NCBI GenBank assembly: GCA_947650365.1
Contig: OX393551.1
Coordinates: 1,446,001-1,510,000, forward strand
Reading direction: 5' to 3'
Length of the DNA: 64,000 nucleotides
From: Chamaelirium japonicum
Taxonomy: Eukaryota; Streptophyta; Magnoliopsida; Liliales; Melanthiaceae
A program made the translations under genes and the position numbers. Of the stretch, positions 53,790 through 64,000 are shown piece by piece. Within the stretch, counting starts at the first letter, position 1, and each line of letters starts with the position of its first letter. The notes below the pieces were generated by a model. The model did not search any database. It saw nothing but the letters and a program-made list of their open reading frames with translations, and was not told where the DNA came from.

Positions 53790-55924
53790 AATCCATTCTA
53801 TTTCATTCGTACGATCCATTCTAATTCATTCGCACGATCCATTCTAATTCATTCATACGATCCATTCTAATTCATTCATACGATCCATTCTAATTCATTC
53901 GTACGATCCATTCTAATTCATTCGCACAATCTATTCTAATTCATTCGCACGATCCATTCTAATTCATTCGCACGATCCATTCTAATTCATTCATACGATC
54001 CATTTTATTTCATTCGTACGATCCATTCTTACTCATTCGTACGATCCCTTCTAATTCATTTGCACGAAGGTATCCATTCTAATTCATTCGTACTATCCAT
54101 TCTAATTCCTTCATACGATCCATTCTAATTCCTTCGTATGATCCATTCTAATTCATTCGTACGATCCATTCTAATTCCTTCGTATGATCCATTCTAATTC
54201 ATTCGTAGAGTATGATTCATTCTAATTCATTCGTACGATTCATTCTAATTCAATCGTACGATCCATTCTAATTCATTCGTACGATCCATTCTAATTCATT
54301 CGTACGATTCATTCTAATTCAATCCATTCTAATTCATTCGTACGATCCATTCTTACTAATTCGTACGATCCACTCTAATTCATTCGTACAAATGAATTAG
54401 AATGGATTGTACGAATGAATTAGAATTAGAATGGACCGTACGAATGAATTAGATTGGATCATACGAATGAATTAGAATGGATCGTGCGAATGAATTAGAA
54501 TGGATCGTACGAATGAATTAGAATGGATCGTATGAATGAATTAGAAATGATCGTCCGAATGAATTAGAATGGATCGTGCGAATGAATTAGAATGGATCGT
54601 ACGAATAAATTAGAATGGATCGTATGAATGAATTAGAATGGATCATACCAATGAATTAGAATGGATCGTACGAATGAATTAGAATGGATCATACGAATGA
54701 ATTGGAATGGATTCATTCATGCGAATGAATTAGAATGGATCGTATGAATGAGTAAGAATGGATCGTACGAATGAATTAGAATGGGTCGTACGAATGAATT
54801 AGAATGGATCGTACGAATGAGTAAGAATGGATCGTACGAATGAGTAAGAATGGATCGTACGAATGAAATAGAATGGATCGTTTGAATGAATTAGAATGGA
54901 TCGTGCGAATGAATTAGAATGGATTGTACGAATGAATTAGAATGGATCGTACGAATGAATTGGAATGGATACATTCGTGCGAATCCATTCTATTTCATTC
55001 GTACGATCCATTCTAATTCATTCGCACGATCCATTCTAATTCATTCATACGATCCATTCTAATTCATTCGTACGATCCATTCTAATTCATTCGTACGATC
55101 TATTCTAATCCATTCGTACGATCCATTCTAATTCATTCGCACGATCCATTCTAATTCATTCGCACAATCTATTCTAATTCATTCGTACGATCTATTCTAA
55201 TTCATTCGCACGATCCATTCTAATTCATTCATACGATCCATTCTATTTCATTCGTACGATCCATTCTAATTCATTCGTACGATCCATTCTAATTCATTCG
55301 TACGATTCATTCTAATTCAATCAATTCTAATTCATTCGTACGATCCATTCTTACTCATTCGTACGATCCATTCTAATTCATTCGCACGAATGAATCCATT
55401 CTAATTCATTCGTATGATCAATTCTAATTCATTCGCATGAATATATCCATTCTAATTCAATCGTACGATCCATTCTAATTCATTCATATGATCCATTCTA
55501 ATTCATTCGTATGATCCATTCTAATTCATTGGCACGAATGTATCCATTCTAATTCATTCATACGATCCATTCTAATTCATTCGTGCGAATCCATTCTATT
55601 TCATTCGTACGATCCATTCTAATTCATTCGCACGATCCATTCTAATTCATTCGTACGATCCATTCTAATTCATTCGTACGATCCATATTCTAATTCATTC
55701 GCACGATCCATTCTAATTTGAACCATTCTAATTCATTCGTACGATCCATTCTAATTCATTCGTATGATTCATTCTAATTCAATCCATTTTAATTCATTCG
55801 TACGATCCATTCTTACTCATTCGTACGATCCATTCTAATTCATTCGCACGAATGAATCCATTCTAATTCATTCGTATGATCCATTCTAATTCATTAGCAT
55901 GAATGTATCCATTCTAATTCATTC
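53790..55924. repeat. Satellite blocks, minus-plus-minus
   Basis: Orientation is '-' 53790-54388, '+' 54389-54981 and '-' 54982-55924, with a GCGAATCC junction at 54979. Near 55584 the same CATTCGTGCGAATCCATTCTATTTC sequence (split: CATTCGTGCGAATCC, ATTCTATTTC) occurs inside a minus block without an orientation change, perhaps the scar of a secondary deletion. Confidence 0.8.
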
Positions 55925-58509
55925 ATACGATCCATTCTATCTCATTCGTACAATCCATTCTATCTCATTCGCACAATCTATTCTAATTCATTCATACGAT
56001 CCATTCTAATTTACTCGCACGATCCATTCTAATTCATTCATACGATCCATTCTAATTCATTCGTACGATCCATTCTAATTCATTCATACGATCCATTCTA
56101 ATTCATTCGTACGATCCATTCTAATTCATTCGTACGATCCATTCTAATTCATTAATACGATCCAATCTAATTCATTCATACGATCCATTCTAATCATTCG
56201 TACGATCCATTCTAATTCATTCGCACGATCCATTCTAATTCATTCGCACGATCATTTCTAATTCATTCATACGATCCAATCTAATTCATTCGTACGATCC
56301 ATTCTAGTTCATTCGCACGATCCATTCTAATTCATTCGTACGATCCAATCTAATTCATTCGTACGATCCATTCTAATTCTAATTCATTCGTACAATCCAT
56401 TCTAATTCATTTGTACGAATGAATTAGAATGGATCGTACGAATGAGTAAGAATGGATCGTACGAATGAATTAGAATGGATTGAATTAGAATGAATCGTAC
56501 GAATGAATTAGAATGGATTGTACGAATGAATTAGAATGGATTGTACGAATGAATTAGAATGGATTGAATTAGAATGAATCGTACGAATGAATTAGAATGA
56601 ATCATACCGTACGAATGAATTAGAATGGATCATACGAAGGAATTAGAATGGATCGTACGAATGAATTAGAATGGATCGTACGAATGAATTAGAATAGATC
56701 GTACAAAGGAATTAGAATGGATCGTACGAAGGAATTAGAATGGATAGTACGAATGAATTAGAATGGATACCTTAGTGCAAATGAATTAGAATGGATCGTA
56801 CGAATGAGTAAGAATGGATCGTACGAATGAAATAGAATGGATCGTATGAATGAATTAGAATGGATCATGCGAATGAATTAGAATGAATCGTACGAATGAA
56901 TTAGAATAGATTGTGCGAATGAATTAGAATGGATCGTACGAATGAATTAGAATGGATCGTATGAATGAATTAGAATGGATCGTGCGAATGAATTAGAATG
57001 GATCGTACGAATGAAATAGAATGGATTCGCACGAATGTATCCATTCTAATTCATTCGTACGATCCATTCTAATTCATTCGTACAATCCATTCTAATTCAT
57101 TCGCACGATCCATTCGCGCGAATGAATTAGAATGGATCGTACGAATGAGTAAGAATGGATCGTGCGAATGAATTAGAATGGATCATATGAATGAATTAGA
57201 ATGGATCGTATGAATGAATTAGAATGGATCGTGCGAATAAATTTGAATGGATCGTATGAATGAATTAGAATAGATTGTGCGAATGAATTAGAATGGATCG
57301 TACGAATGAATTAGAATGGATACATTCGTGCGAATGAATTAGAATGGATCGTATGAATGAATTAGAATCGATCGTACGAATGAATTAGAATGGATCATGC
57401 GAATGAATTAGAATGGATTGAATTAGAATGAATCGTACGAATGAGTAAGAATGGATCCATTCTATTTCATTCGTACGATCCCTTCTAATTCATTCATACG
57501 ATCCTTTCTAATTCCTTCGTACGAATGAATTAGAATGGATTGCATGAATGAATTAGAATAGATCGTACGAATGAATTAGAATGGATCGTACGAAATGTAT
57601 CCATTCTAATTCATTCGTACGATCCATTCTAATTCATTCGTATGATCCATTCTTACTCATTCGTACGATCCAATCTAATTCATTCATACGATCCATTCTA
57701 CGATCCATTCTAATTCATTCGTACGTTCCATTCTAATTCATTCGTACGATCCATTCAAATTCATTAATACGATCCATTCTAATTTATTCGCACGATCCAT
57801 TCTAATTCATTCATACGATCCATTCTAATTCATTCGTACGATCCATTCTAATTCATTCGCACGAATGAATCCATTCTAATTCATTCGTATGATCCATTCT
57901 AATTCATTCGCATGAATGTATCCATTCTAATTCATTCGCACGATCCATTCTAATTCATTCGCACGATCCATTCTAATTCATTCATACAATCCATTCTAAT
58001 TCTTTTGCACGAATGTATCCATTCTAATTCATTCGTACGATCCATTCCAATTCATTCGTACGATCCATTCTAATTCATTCGCACAATCCATTCTAATTCA
58101 TTCACACTCATACGATCCATTCTAATTCATTCGCATGAATGTATCCGTTCTAATTCATTCGTGCGATCCATTCTAATTCATTCGCACAATCTATTCTAAT
58201 TCATTCGAACGATCCATTCTAAGTCATTCATACGATCCATTCTAATTCATTCGTACGATCCATTCTAATTCATTCGCACGATCCATTCTATTTCATTCGT
58301 ACGATCCATTCTAATTCATTCGCACGATCCATTCTAATTCATTCATACAATCCATTCTAATTCTTTTGCACGATCGATTCTAATTCATTCGCACAATCTA
58401 TTCTAATTCATTCGTAGGATCCATTCTAATTCATTACTACGATCCATTCTAATTCATTCGTATGTATCCATTCTAATTCATTCGCACGATCCATTCTAAT
58501 TCATTTGTA
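55925..58509. repeat. Satellite segment, copy B of the ~2.4-kb dispersed duplication
   Basis: This is colinear with 32150-34545 up to about 58322, sharing all orientation switches (56413, 57026, 57118, 57456, 57522, 57594). From about 58324 it departs from copy A and remains minus to the GTACGAATG switch near 58510. Confidence 0.85.
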
Positions 58510-59954
58510 CGAATGAATTAGAATGGATCGTACGAATGAATTAGAATGGATCGTACGAATGAGTAAGAATGGATCGTACGAATGAAATAGAATGGATCGT
58601 ATGAATGAATTAGAATGGATACGTGCGAATGAATTAGAATTGATCGTACGAATGAATTAGAATAGATTGTGCGAATGAATTAGAATGGATCGTACGAATG
58701 AATTGGAATGGATACATTCGTGCGAATGAATTAGAATGGATCGTACGAATGAAATAGAATGGATCATGCGAATGAATTAGAATGGATCGTACGAATGAAT
58801 TAGAATGGATCGTACGAATGAATTAGAATAGATTGTACGAATGAATTAGAATGGATCGTACGAATGAATTAGAACGGATACATTCGTGCGAATGAATTAG
58901 AATGGATCGTATGAGTGTGAATGAATTAGAATGGATTGTGCGAATGAATTAGAGTGGATACATTCGTACGAATGAATTAGAATAGATTGTGCGAATGAAT
59001 TAGAATGGATCGTACGAATGAAATAGAATGGATCGTTTGAATGAATTAGAATGGATCGTACTTATGAATTAGAATGGGTCATACGAATAAAATAGAATGG
59101 ATCGTACGAAGGAATTAGAAAGGATCGTATGAATGAATTAGAATGGATTGTACGAATGAATTAAAATGGATCGTACGAATGAATTAGAATAGATTGTGCG
59201 AATGAATTAGAATGGATCGTACGAATGAATTAGAATGGATCGTACGAATGAATTAGAATGGATCGTACGAATGAAATAGAATGGATTGTACGAATGAATT
59301 AGAATGGATCGTACGAATGAATTAGAATGGATTCATTCGTGCGAATGAATTAGAATGGATCGTACGAATGAATTAGAATGGAATCATTCGTGCGAATGAA
59401 TTAGAATGGATCGTACGAATGAGTAATAATGGATCATACGATTGAATTAGAATGGATTGAATTAGAATGAATCGTACGAATGAATTAGAATGGATCATAC
59501 GAAGGAATTAGAATGGATCGTACGAATGAATTAGAATGGATCGTGCGAATGAAATAGAATGGAATGTATGAATGAATTAGAATGGATCGTGCGAATGAAT
59601 TAGAATGGATCGTACGAATGAATTAGAATGGATCGTATGAATGAATTAGAATGGATCGTGCGAATAAATTAGAATGGATCGTATGAATGAATTAGAATGG
59701 ATCGTGCGAATGAATTAGAATGGATCGTACGAATGAATTAGAATGGATCGTATGAATGAATTAGAATGGATCGTGCGAATGAATTAGAATGGATCGTACG
59801 AATGAATTAGAATAGATTGTGCGAATGAATTAGAATGGATCGTACGAATGAATTAGAATGGATCGTACGAATGAATAAGAATGGAGTGTATGAATAAATT
59901 AGAATGGATCGTGCGAATGAATTAGAATGGATCATACGAATGAAATAGAATGGA
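58510..59954 (+). repeat. Satellite block, plus orientation
   Basis: This plus block is bounded on the left by CATTTGTACGAATG, like the switch at 644, and on the right by the GGATTCGC junction at 59952. The 58555-58760 stretch (GAGTAAG, GGATACGTGCG, GAATTGATCG, GGAATGGATACATTCG) matches the 328-bp segment of unit 2. Confidence 0.83.
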
Positions 59955-60952
59955 TTCGCACAAATGTATCCATTCTAATTCATTCGTACGATCCATTCTA
60001 ATTCATTCATACAATCCATTCTAATTCATTCGCACGATCCATTCGCATTCACTCAAACGATCCATTCTAATTCATTCATATGATCCATTCTAATTCATTC
60101 GCACGAATGTATCAATTCTAATTCATTCGTACGATCCATTCTAAATCATTCGTACGATCCATTCTTACTCATTCGTACGATCCATTCTAATTCATTCGTT
60201 CGATCCATTCTAATTCATTCGTACGATCCATTCTAATTCATTCGCACGATCCATTCTAATTCATGTATACGATCCAATCTAATTCATTCATACGATCCAT
60301 TCTAATTCATTCGCACGAATGTATCCATTCTAATTCATTCGTACATGTATGAATGAATTAGAATGGATCGTACGAATGAATTAGAGTTGATACATTCGTG
60401 CGAATGAATTAGAATGGATCGTACGAATGAATTAGATTGGATCGTATGAATGAATTATAATGGATCATGCGAATGAATTAGAATAGATCATACGAATGAA
60501 TTAGAATGGATCGTACGAATGAATTAGAATGGATACATTTGTGCGAATCCATTCTATTTCATTCGTACGATCCATTCTAATTCATTCGCACGATCCATTC
60601 TAATTCATTCATACGATCCATTCTAATTCATTCGCACGATCCATTCTAATTCATTCATACTATCCATTCTAATTCATTCGCACGAATGTATCAATGGATC
60701 GTACGAATGAATTAGAATGGATTGAATTAGAATGAATCGTACGAATGAATTAGAATGGATCGTGCGAATAAATTAGAATGGATTGTACGAATGAATTAGA
60801 ATGGATCGTACAAATGAATTAGAATGGATCGTGCGAATGAATTAGAATGGATCGTACGAATGAATTAGAAAGGATACATTCGAATTTATTCGTACGATAT
60901 ATTCTAATTCATTCGCACAATCTATTCTAATTCATTCGTACGATCCATTCTA
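59955..60952. repeat. Satellite blocks, mixed orientation
   Basis: Orientation is '-' 59955-60345, '+' to 60545, '-' to 60692, '+' to 60884 and '-' to 60953. Junctions are TACATGTA at 60342-60349, GCGAATCC at 60543, GTATCAATGGATCG near 60690, CATTCGAATTTATTCG near 60880 (a changed GAATTC junction) and ATTCTAATTAGAAT at 60947-60960. Confidence 0.82.
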
Positions 60953-62030
60953 ATTAGAATGGATACATTCGTGCGAATGAATTAGAATGGATCGTATGAA
61001 TGAATTAGAATCGATCGTACGAATGAATTAGAATGGATCATGCGAATGAATTAGAATGGATCGTGCGAATAAATTAGAATGGATTGTATGAATGAATTAG
61101 AATGGATCGTATGAATGAAATAGAATGGATCGTACGAATGAATTAGAATGGATCGTGCGAATGAATTAGAATGGATTGTACGAATGAGTAAGAATGGATC
61201 GTACAAATGAAATAGAATGGATCGTATGAATGAATTAGAATGGATCGTGCGAATGAATTAGAATGGATCATACGAATGAATTAGAATGGATCCATTCGTG
61301 CGAATGAATTAGAATGGATCATACGAAGGAATTAGACTGGATCGTACGAATGAATTAGAATTGATCGTACGAATGAATTAGAATGGATCGTACGAATGAA
61401 TTAGAATGGATACATTCGTGCGAATGAATTAGAATGGATCATACGAATGAATTAGAGTTGATACATTCGTGTGAATGAATTAAAATGGATAATACGAATG
61501 AGTAAGAATGGATCGTAGAATTAGAATGGATCGTATGAATGAATTAGAATGGATACATATGAATGAATAAGAATGGATCGTATGAATGAATTAGAATGGA
61601 TCGTGCGAATGAATTAGAATGAATCGTACGAATGAATTAGAATGGATCGTACGAATGAATTAGAATAGATCGTACGAATGAATTAGAATAGATCGTACGA
61701 ATGAATTAGAATGGATCGTACGAAGGAATTAGAATGGATCGTACGAAGGAATTAGAATGGATAGTACGAATGAAGTAGAATGGATCGTGCGAAAGAATTA
61801 GAATGGATCATACGAATGAGTAAGAATGGATCGTACGAATGAATTAGAATGGATCGTATGAATGAAATAGAATGGATACATTCATGCGAATGAATTAGAA
61901 TGGATCATATGAATGAATTAGAATGGATCGTTTGAGTGAATGCGAATGAATCGTGCGAATGAATTAGAATGGATTGTACGAATGAATTAGAATGGATCGT
62001 ACGAATGAATTAGAATGGATACATTCGTGC
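60953..62030 (+). repeat. Satellite block, plus orientation
   Basis: This plus block runs from the AATTA palindrome centre to the GCGAATCC junction at 62029. The 61440-61560 stretch matches 35360-35480. It ends with the module CGTTTGAGTGAATGCGAATG that precedes the junction in most copies. Confidence 0.83.
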
Positions 62031-64000
62031 GAATCCATTCTATTTCATTCGTACGATCCATTCTAATTCATTCGCACAATCCATTCTAATTCATTCATAC
62101 GATCCATTCTAATTCATTCGTACGATCCATTCTAATTCATTCGTACGATCCATTCTAATTCATTCGCACAATCCATTCTAATTCATTCGTACGATCCATT
62201 CTAATTCATTCGCACGATCTATTCTAATTCATTCATACGATCCATTCTAATTCATTAATACGATCCAATCTAATTCATTCATACGATCCATTCTAATTCA
62301 TTCGTACGATCCATTCTAATTCATTCGCACGATCCATTCTAATTCATTCGCACGAATATATCCATTCTAATTCATTCGTACGATCCATTCTAATTCATTC
62401 GTACGATCCATTCTAATTCATTCGCACGATCCATTCTAATTCATTAGCATGATCCATTCTAATTCATTCGTACGATCGATTCTAATTCATTCATACGATC
62501 CATTCTAATTCATTCGCACGAATGTATCTATTCTAATTCATTCGTACGATCCATTCTAATTCATTCGCACAATCTATTCTAATTCATTCATACGATCCAT
62601 TCTAATTTATTCGCACGATCCATTCTAATTCCTTCGTATGATCCATTCTAATTCATTCGTACGGTATGATTCATTCTAATTCATTCGTACGATTCATTCT
62701 AATTCAATCCATTCTAATTCATTCGTACGATCCATTCTAATTCATTCGTACGATCCATTCTAGTTCATTCGTACGATTCATTCTAATTCAATCCATTCTA
62801 ATTCATTCGTACGATCCATTCTTACTCATTCGTACGATCCATTCTAATTCATTCGCACGAATGAATCCATTCTAATTCATTCGTATGATCCATTCTAATT
62901 CATTCATACATGTACGAATGAATTAGAATGGATACATTCGTGCGAATGAATTAGAATGGATCGTATGAATGAATTAGATTGGATTGTATGCATGAATTAG
63001 AATGGATCGTGCGAATGAATTAGAATGGATCGTACGAATGAATTAGAATGGATCGAACGAATGAATTAGAATGGATCGTACGAATGAGTAAGAATGGATC
63101 GTACGAATGAATTAGAATGGATCGTACGAATGAATTAGAATGGATACATTTGTGCGAATGAATTAGAATGGATCATATGAATGAATTAGAATGGATCGTT
63201 TGAGTGAATGCGAATGGATCTTGCGAATGAATTAGAATGGATTGTACGAATGAATTAGAATGGATCGTACGAATGAATTAGAATGGATACATTCGTGCGA
63301 ATCCATTCTATTTCATTCGTACGATCCATTCTAATTCATTCGTACGATCCATACTAATTCATTCGCACGATCCATTCTAATTCATTCATACGATCCATTC
63401 TATTTCATTCGTACGATCCATACTTACTCATTCGTACGATCCATTCTAATTCATTTGCACGAAGGTATCCATTCTAATTCATTCGTACTATCCATTCTAA
63501 TTCCTTCGTACGATCCATTCTAATTCCTTCGTACGATCCATTCTAATTCATTCGTACGATCCATTCTAATTCATTCGTACGATCCATTCTTATTCATTCA
63601 TACGATCCATTCTATTTCATTTGCACGAAGGTATCCATTCTAATTCATTCGTACTATCCATTCTAATTCCTTCGTACGATCCATGCTAATTCAGTCGTAC
63701 GATCCATTCTAATTCATTCGGACGATCTATTCTAATTCATTCATACGATCCATTCTAATTCATTAATACGATCCAATATAATTCATTCATACGATCCATT
63801 CTAATTCATTCGTACGATCCATTCTAATTCATTCGCACGATCCATTCTAATTCATTCGTACGATCCATTCTAATTCATTCGTACGATCCATACTAATTCA
63901 TTCGCACGATCCATTCTAATTCATTAATACGATCCAATCTAATTCATTCATACGATCTATTCTAATTCATTCGCACGAATATATCCTTTCTAATTCATTC
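62031..64000. repeat. Satellite blocks, minus-plus-minus, to window end
   Basis: Orientation is '-' 62031-62910, '+' 62911-63299 and '-' 63300-64000. Junctions are TACATGTA at 62907-62914 and GCGAATCC at 63297. Stretches 62880-63300 and 48500-48925 share both junctions and the variants between them (GATGCATGAATTAG-like, CGAACG or CGACCG, GAGTAAG). The array continues past the window end. Confidence 0.83.

Larger units (their letters stand above)
1..64000. repeat. 23/28-bp satellite megablock (whole window)
   Basis: The whole window except 39561-40587 is a tandem minisatellite. The commonest monomer is 23 bp: CGTACG, AATGAATTAG, AATGGAT. Most variation falls in the core (CGTACG, CGTGCG/CGCACG, CATACG, CGTATG, TGTACG) and in AATTAG versus AATAG or GTAAG. 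A 28-bp form carries ATACATTCGTGCGAAT in place of ATCGTACGAAT, and a 15-bp form lacks the core. Both orientations occur in alternating blocks. No gene is visible; the frames open for 60-80 codons simply translate the repeat. Family knowledge: short-monomer arrays of this size with higher-order structure are typical of eukaryotic heterochromatin, often centromeric. The match to Chionographis japonica centromere satellites (23 and 28 bp, palindrome-forming) is from memory and not sequence-checked. Confidence 0.97.

Noticed and set aside
1-64000. CRISPR array
   Set aside because: Direct repeats are short and regular, but there are no unique spacers of constant length. The units are contiguous and nearly identical, and occur in both orientations. 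This is a eukaryotic satellite.
1-64000. CENP-B-box-like motif or telomere repeat
   Set aside because: I found no match to the CENP-B box pattern as I recall it, and no TTTAGGG-type tandem. The short ATTCG stretches are not enough.
1-64000. Orientation switches as assembly errors
   Set aside because: They cannot be excluded individually, but identical junctions with the same neighbours recur in many copies and in ordered series, which random misassembly would not produce.

Overview
This 64-kb window is almost entirely satellite DNA. The basic unit is an AT-rich monomer of 23 bp (8 of 23 bases G or C in the commonest form): a CGTACG core, then AATGAATTAG, then AATGGAT. A 28-bp form is mixed in, in which GGATCGTACGAAT becomes GGATACATTCGTGCGAAT. 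I see no protein-coding gene, tRNA, rRNA or CRISPR array. Open reading frames inside the satellite are by-products of the repeat, and those in the one non-satellite island come from a long terminal repeat (LTR) and its internal minisatellite. In this annotation, '+' means the monomer reads CGTACG-AATGAATTAG-AATGGAT on the given strand. '-' means it reads ATCCATT-CTAATTCATT-CGTACG.

The array is not a simple head-to-tail array. It changes orientation about a hundred times, in blocks of about 45 bp to 3 kb. The switch points are a small set of sequences used again and again: a junction in an ATTCG(TG/CA)CGAAT context next to CATTCTATTTC (25 copies, counting both orientations), an EcoRI-type GAATTC junction, a TACATGTA junction, an ATTCTAATTAGAAT junction at the centre of large palindromes, and GGATCC and GATC(C/T)GAATG junctions. 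Above the monomer lies a higher-order organisation. Three consecutive units of 4467, 4734 and 4428 bp fill 16191-29819. A segment at about 8.49-10.44 kb recurs 4815 bp downstream, a 524-bp tandem lies at about 7.2-8.4 kb, and a segment of about 2.4 kb at 32.15 kb recurs near 55.93 kb.

The exception is 39561-40587, a 1027-bp GC-rich block. It starts TGTTGGGGG, ends CCCCCAACA and is flanked by the 5-bp direct repeat CAATC, so it is a solo LTR of a retrotransposon. The uninterrupted target sequence is preserved in three paralogous satellite copies (near 18298, 22742 and 27498). Inside the LTR is a 21-bp GAGCTC-rich minisatellite.

The window looks like eukaryotic, probably plant, heterochromatin. 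Mixed 23- and 28-bp monomers able to form palindromic structures match what I recall of the centromere-unit satellites of the holocentric lilioid plant Chionographis japonica. I could not compare sequences, so that identification is an inference. If correct, the window lies inside one centromere unit. The parts would then act as follows: the satellite is the chromatin substrate, recurrent inversion and amplification shape it, and the solo LTR is a parasite later trimmed by recombination.
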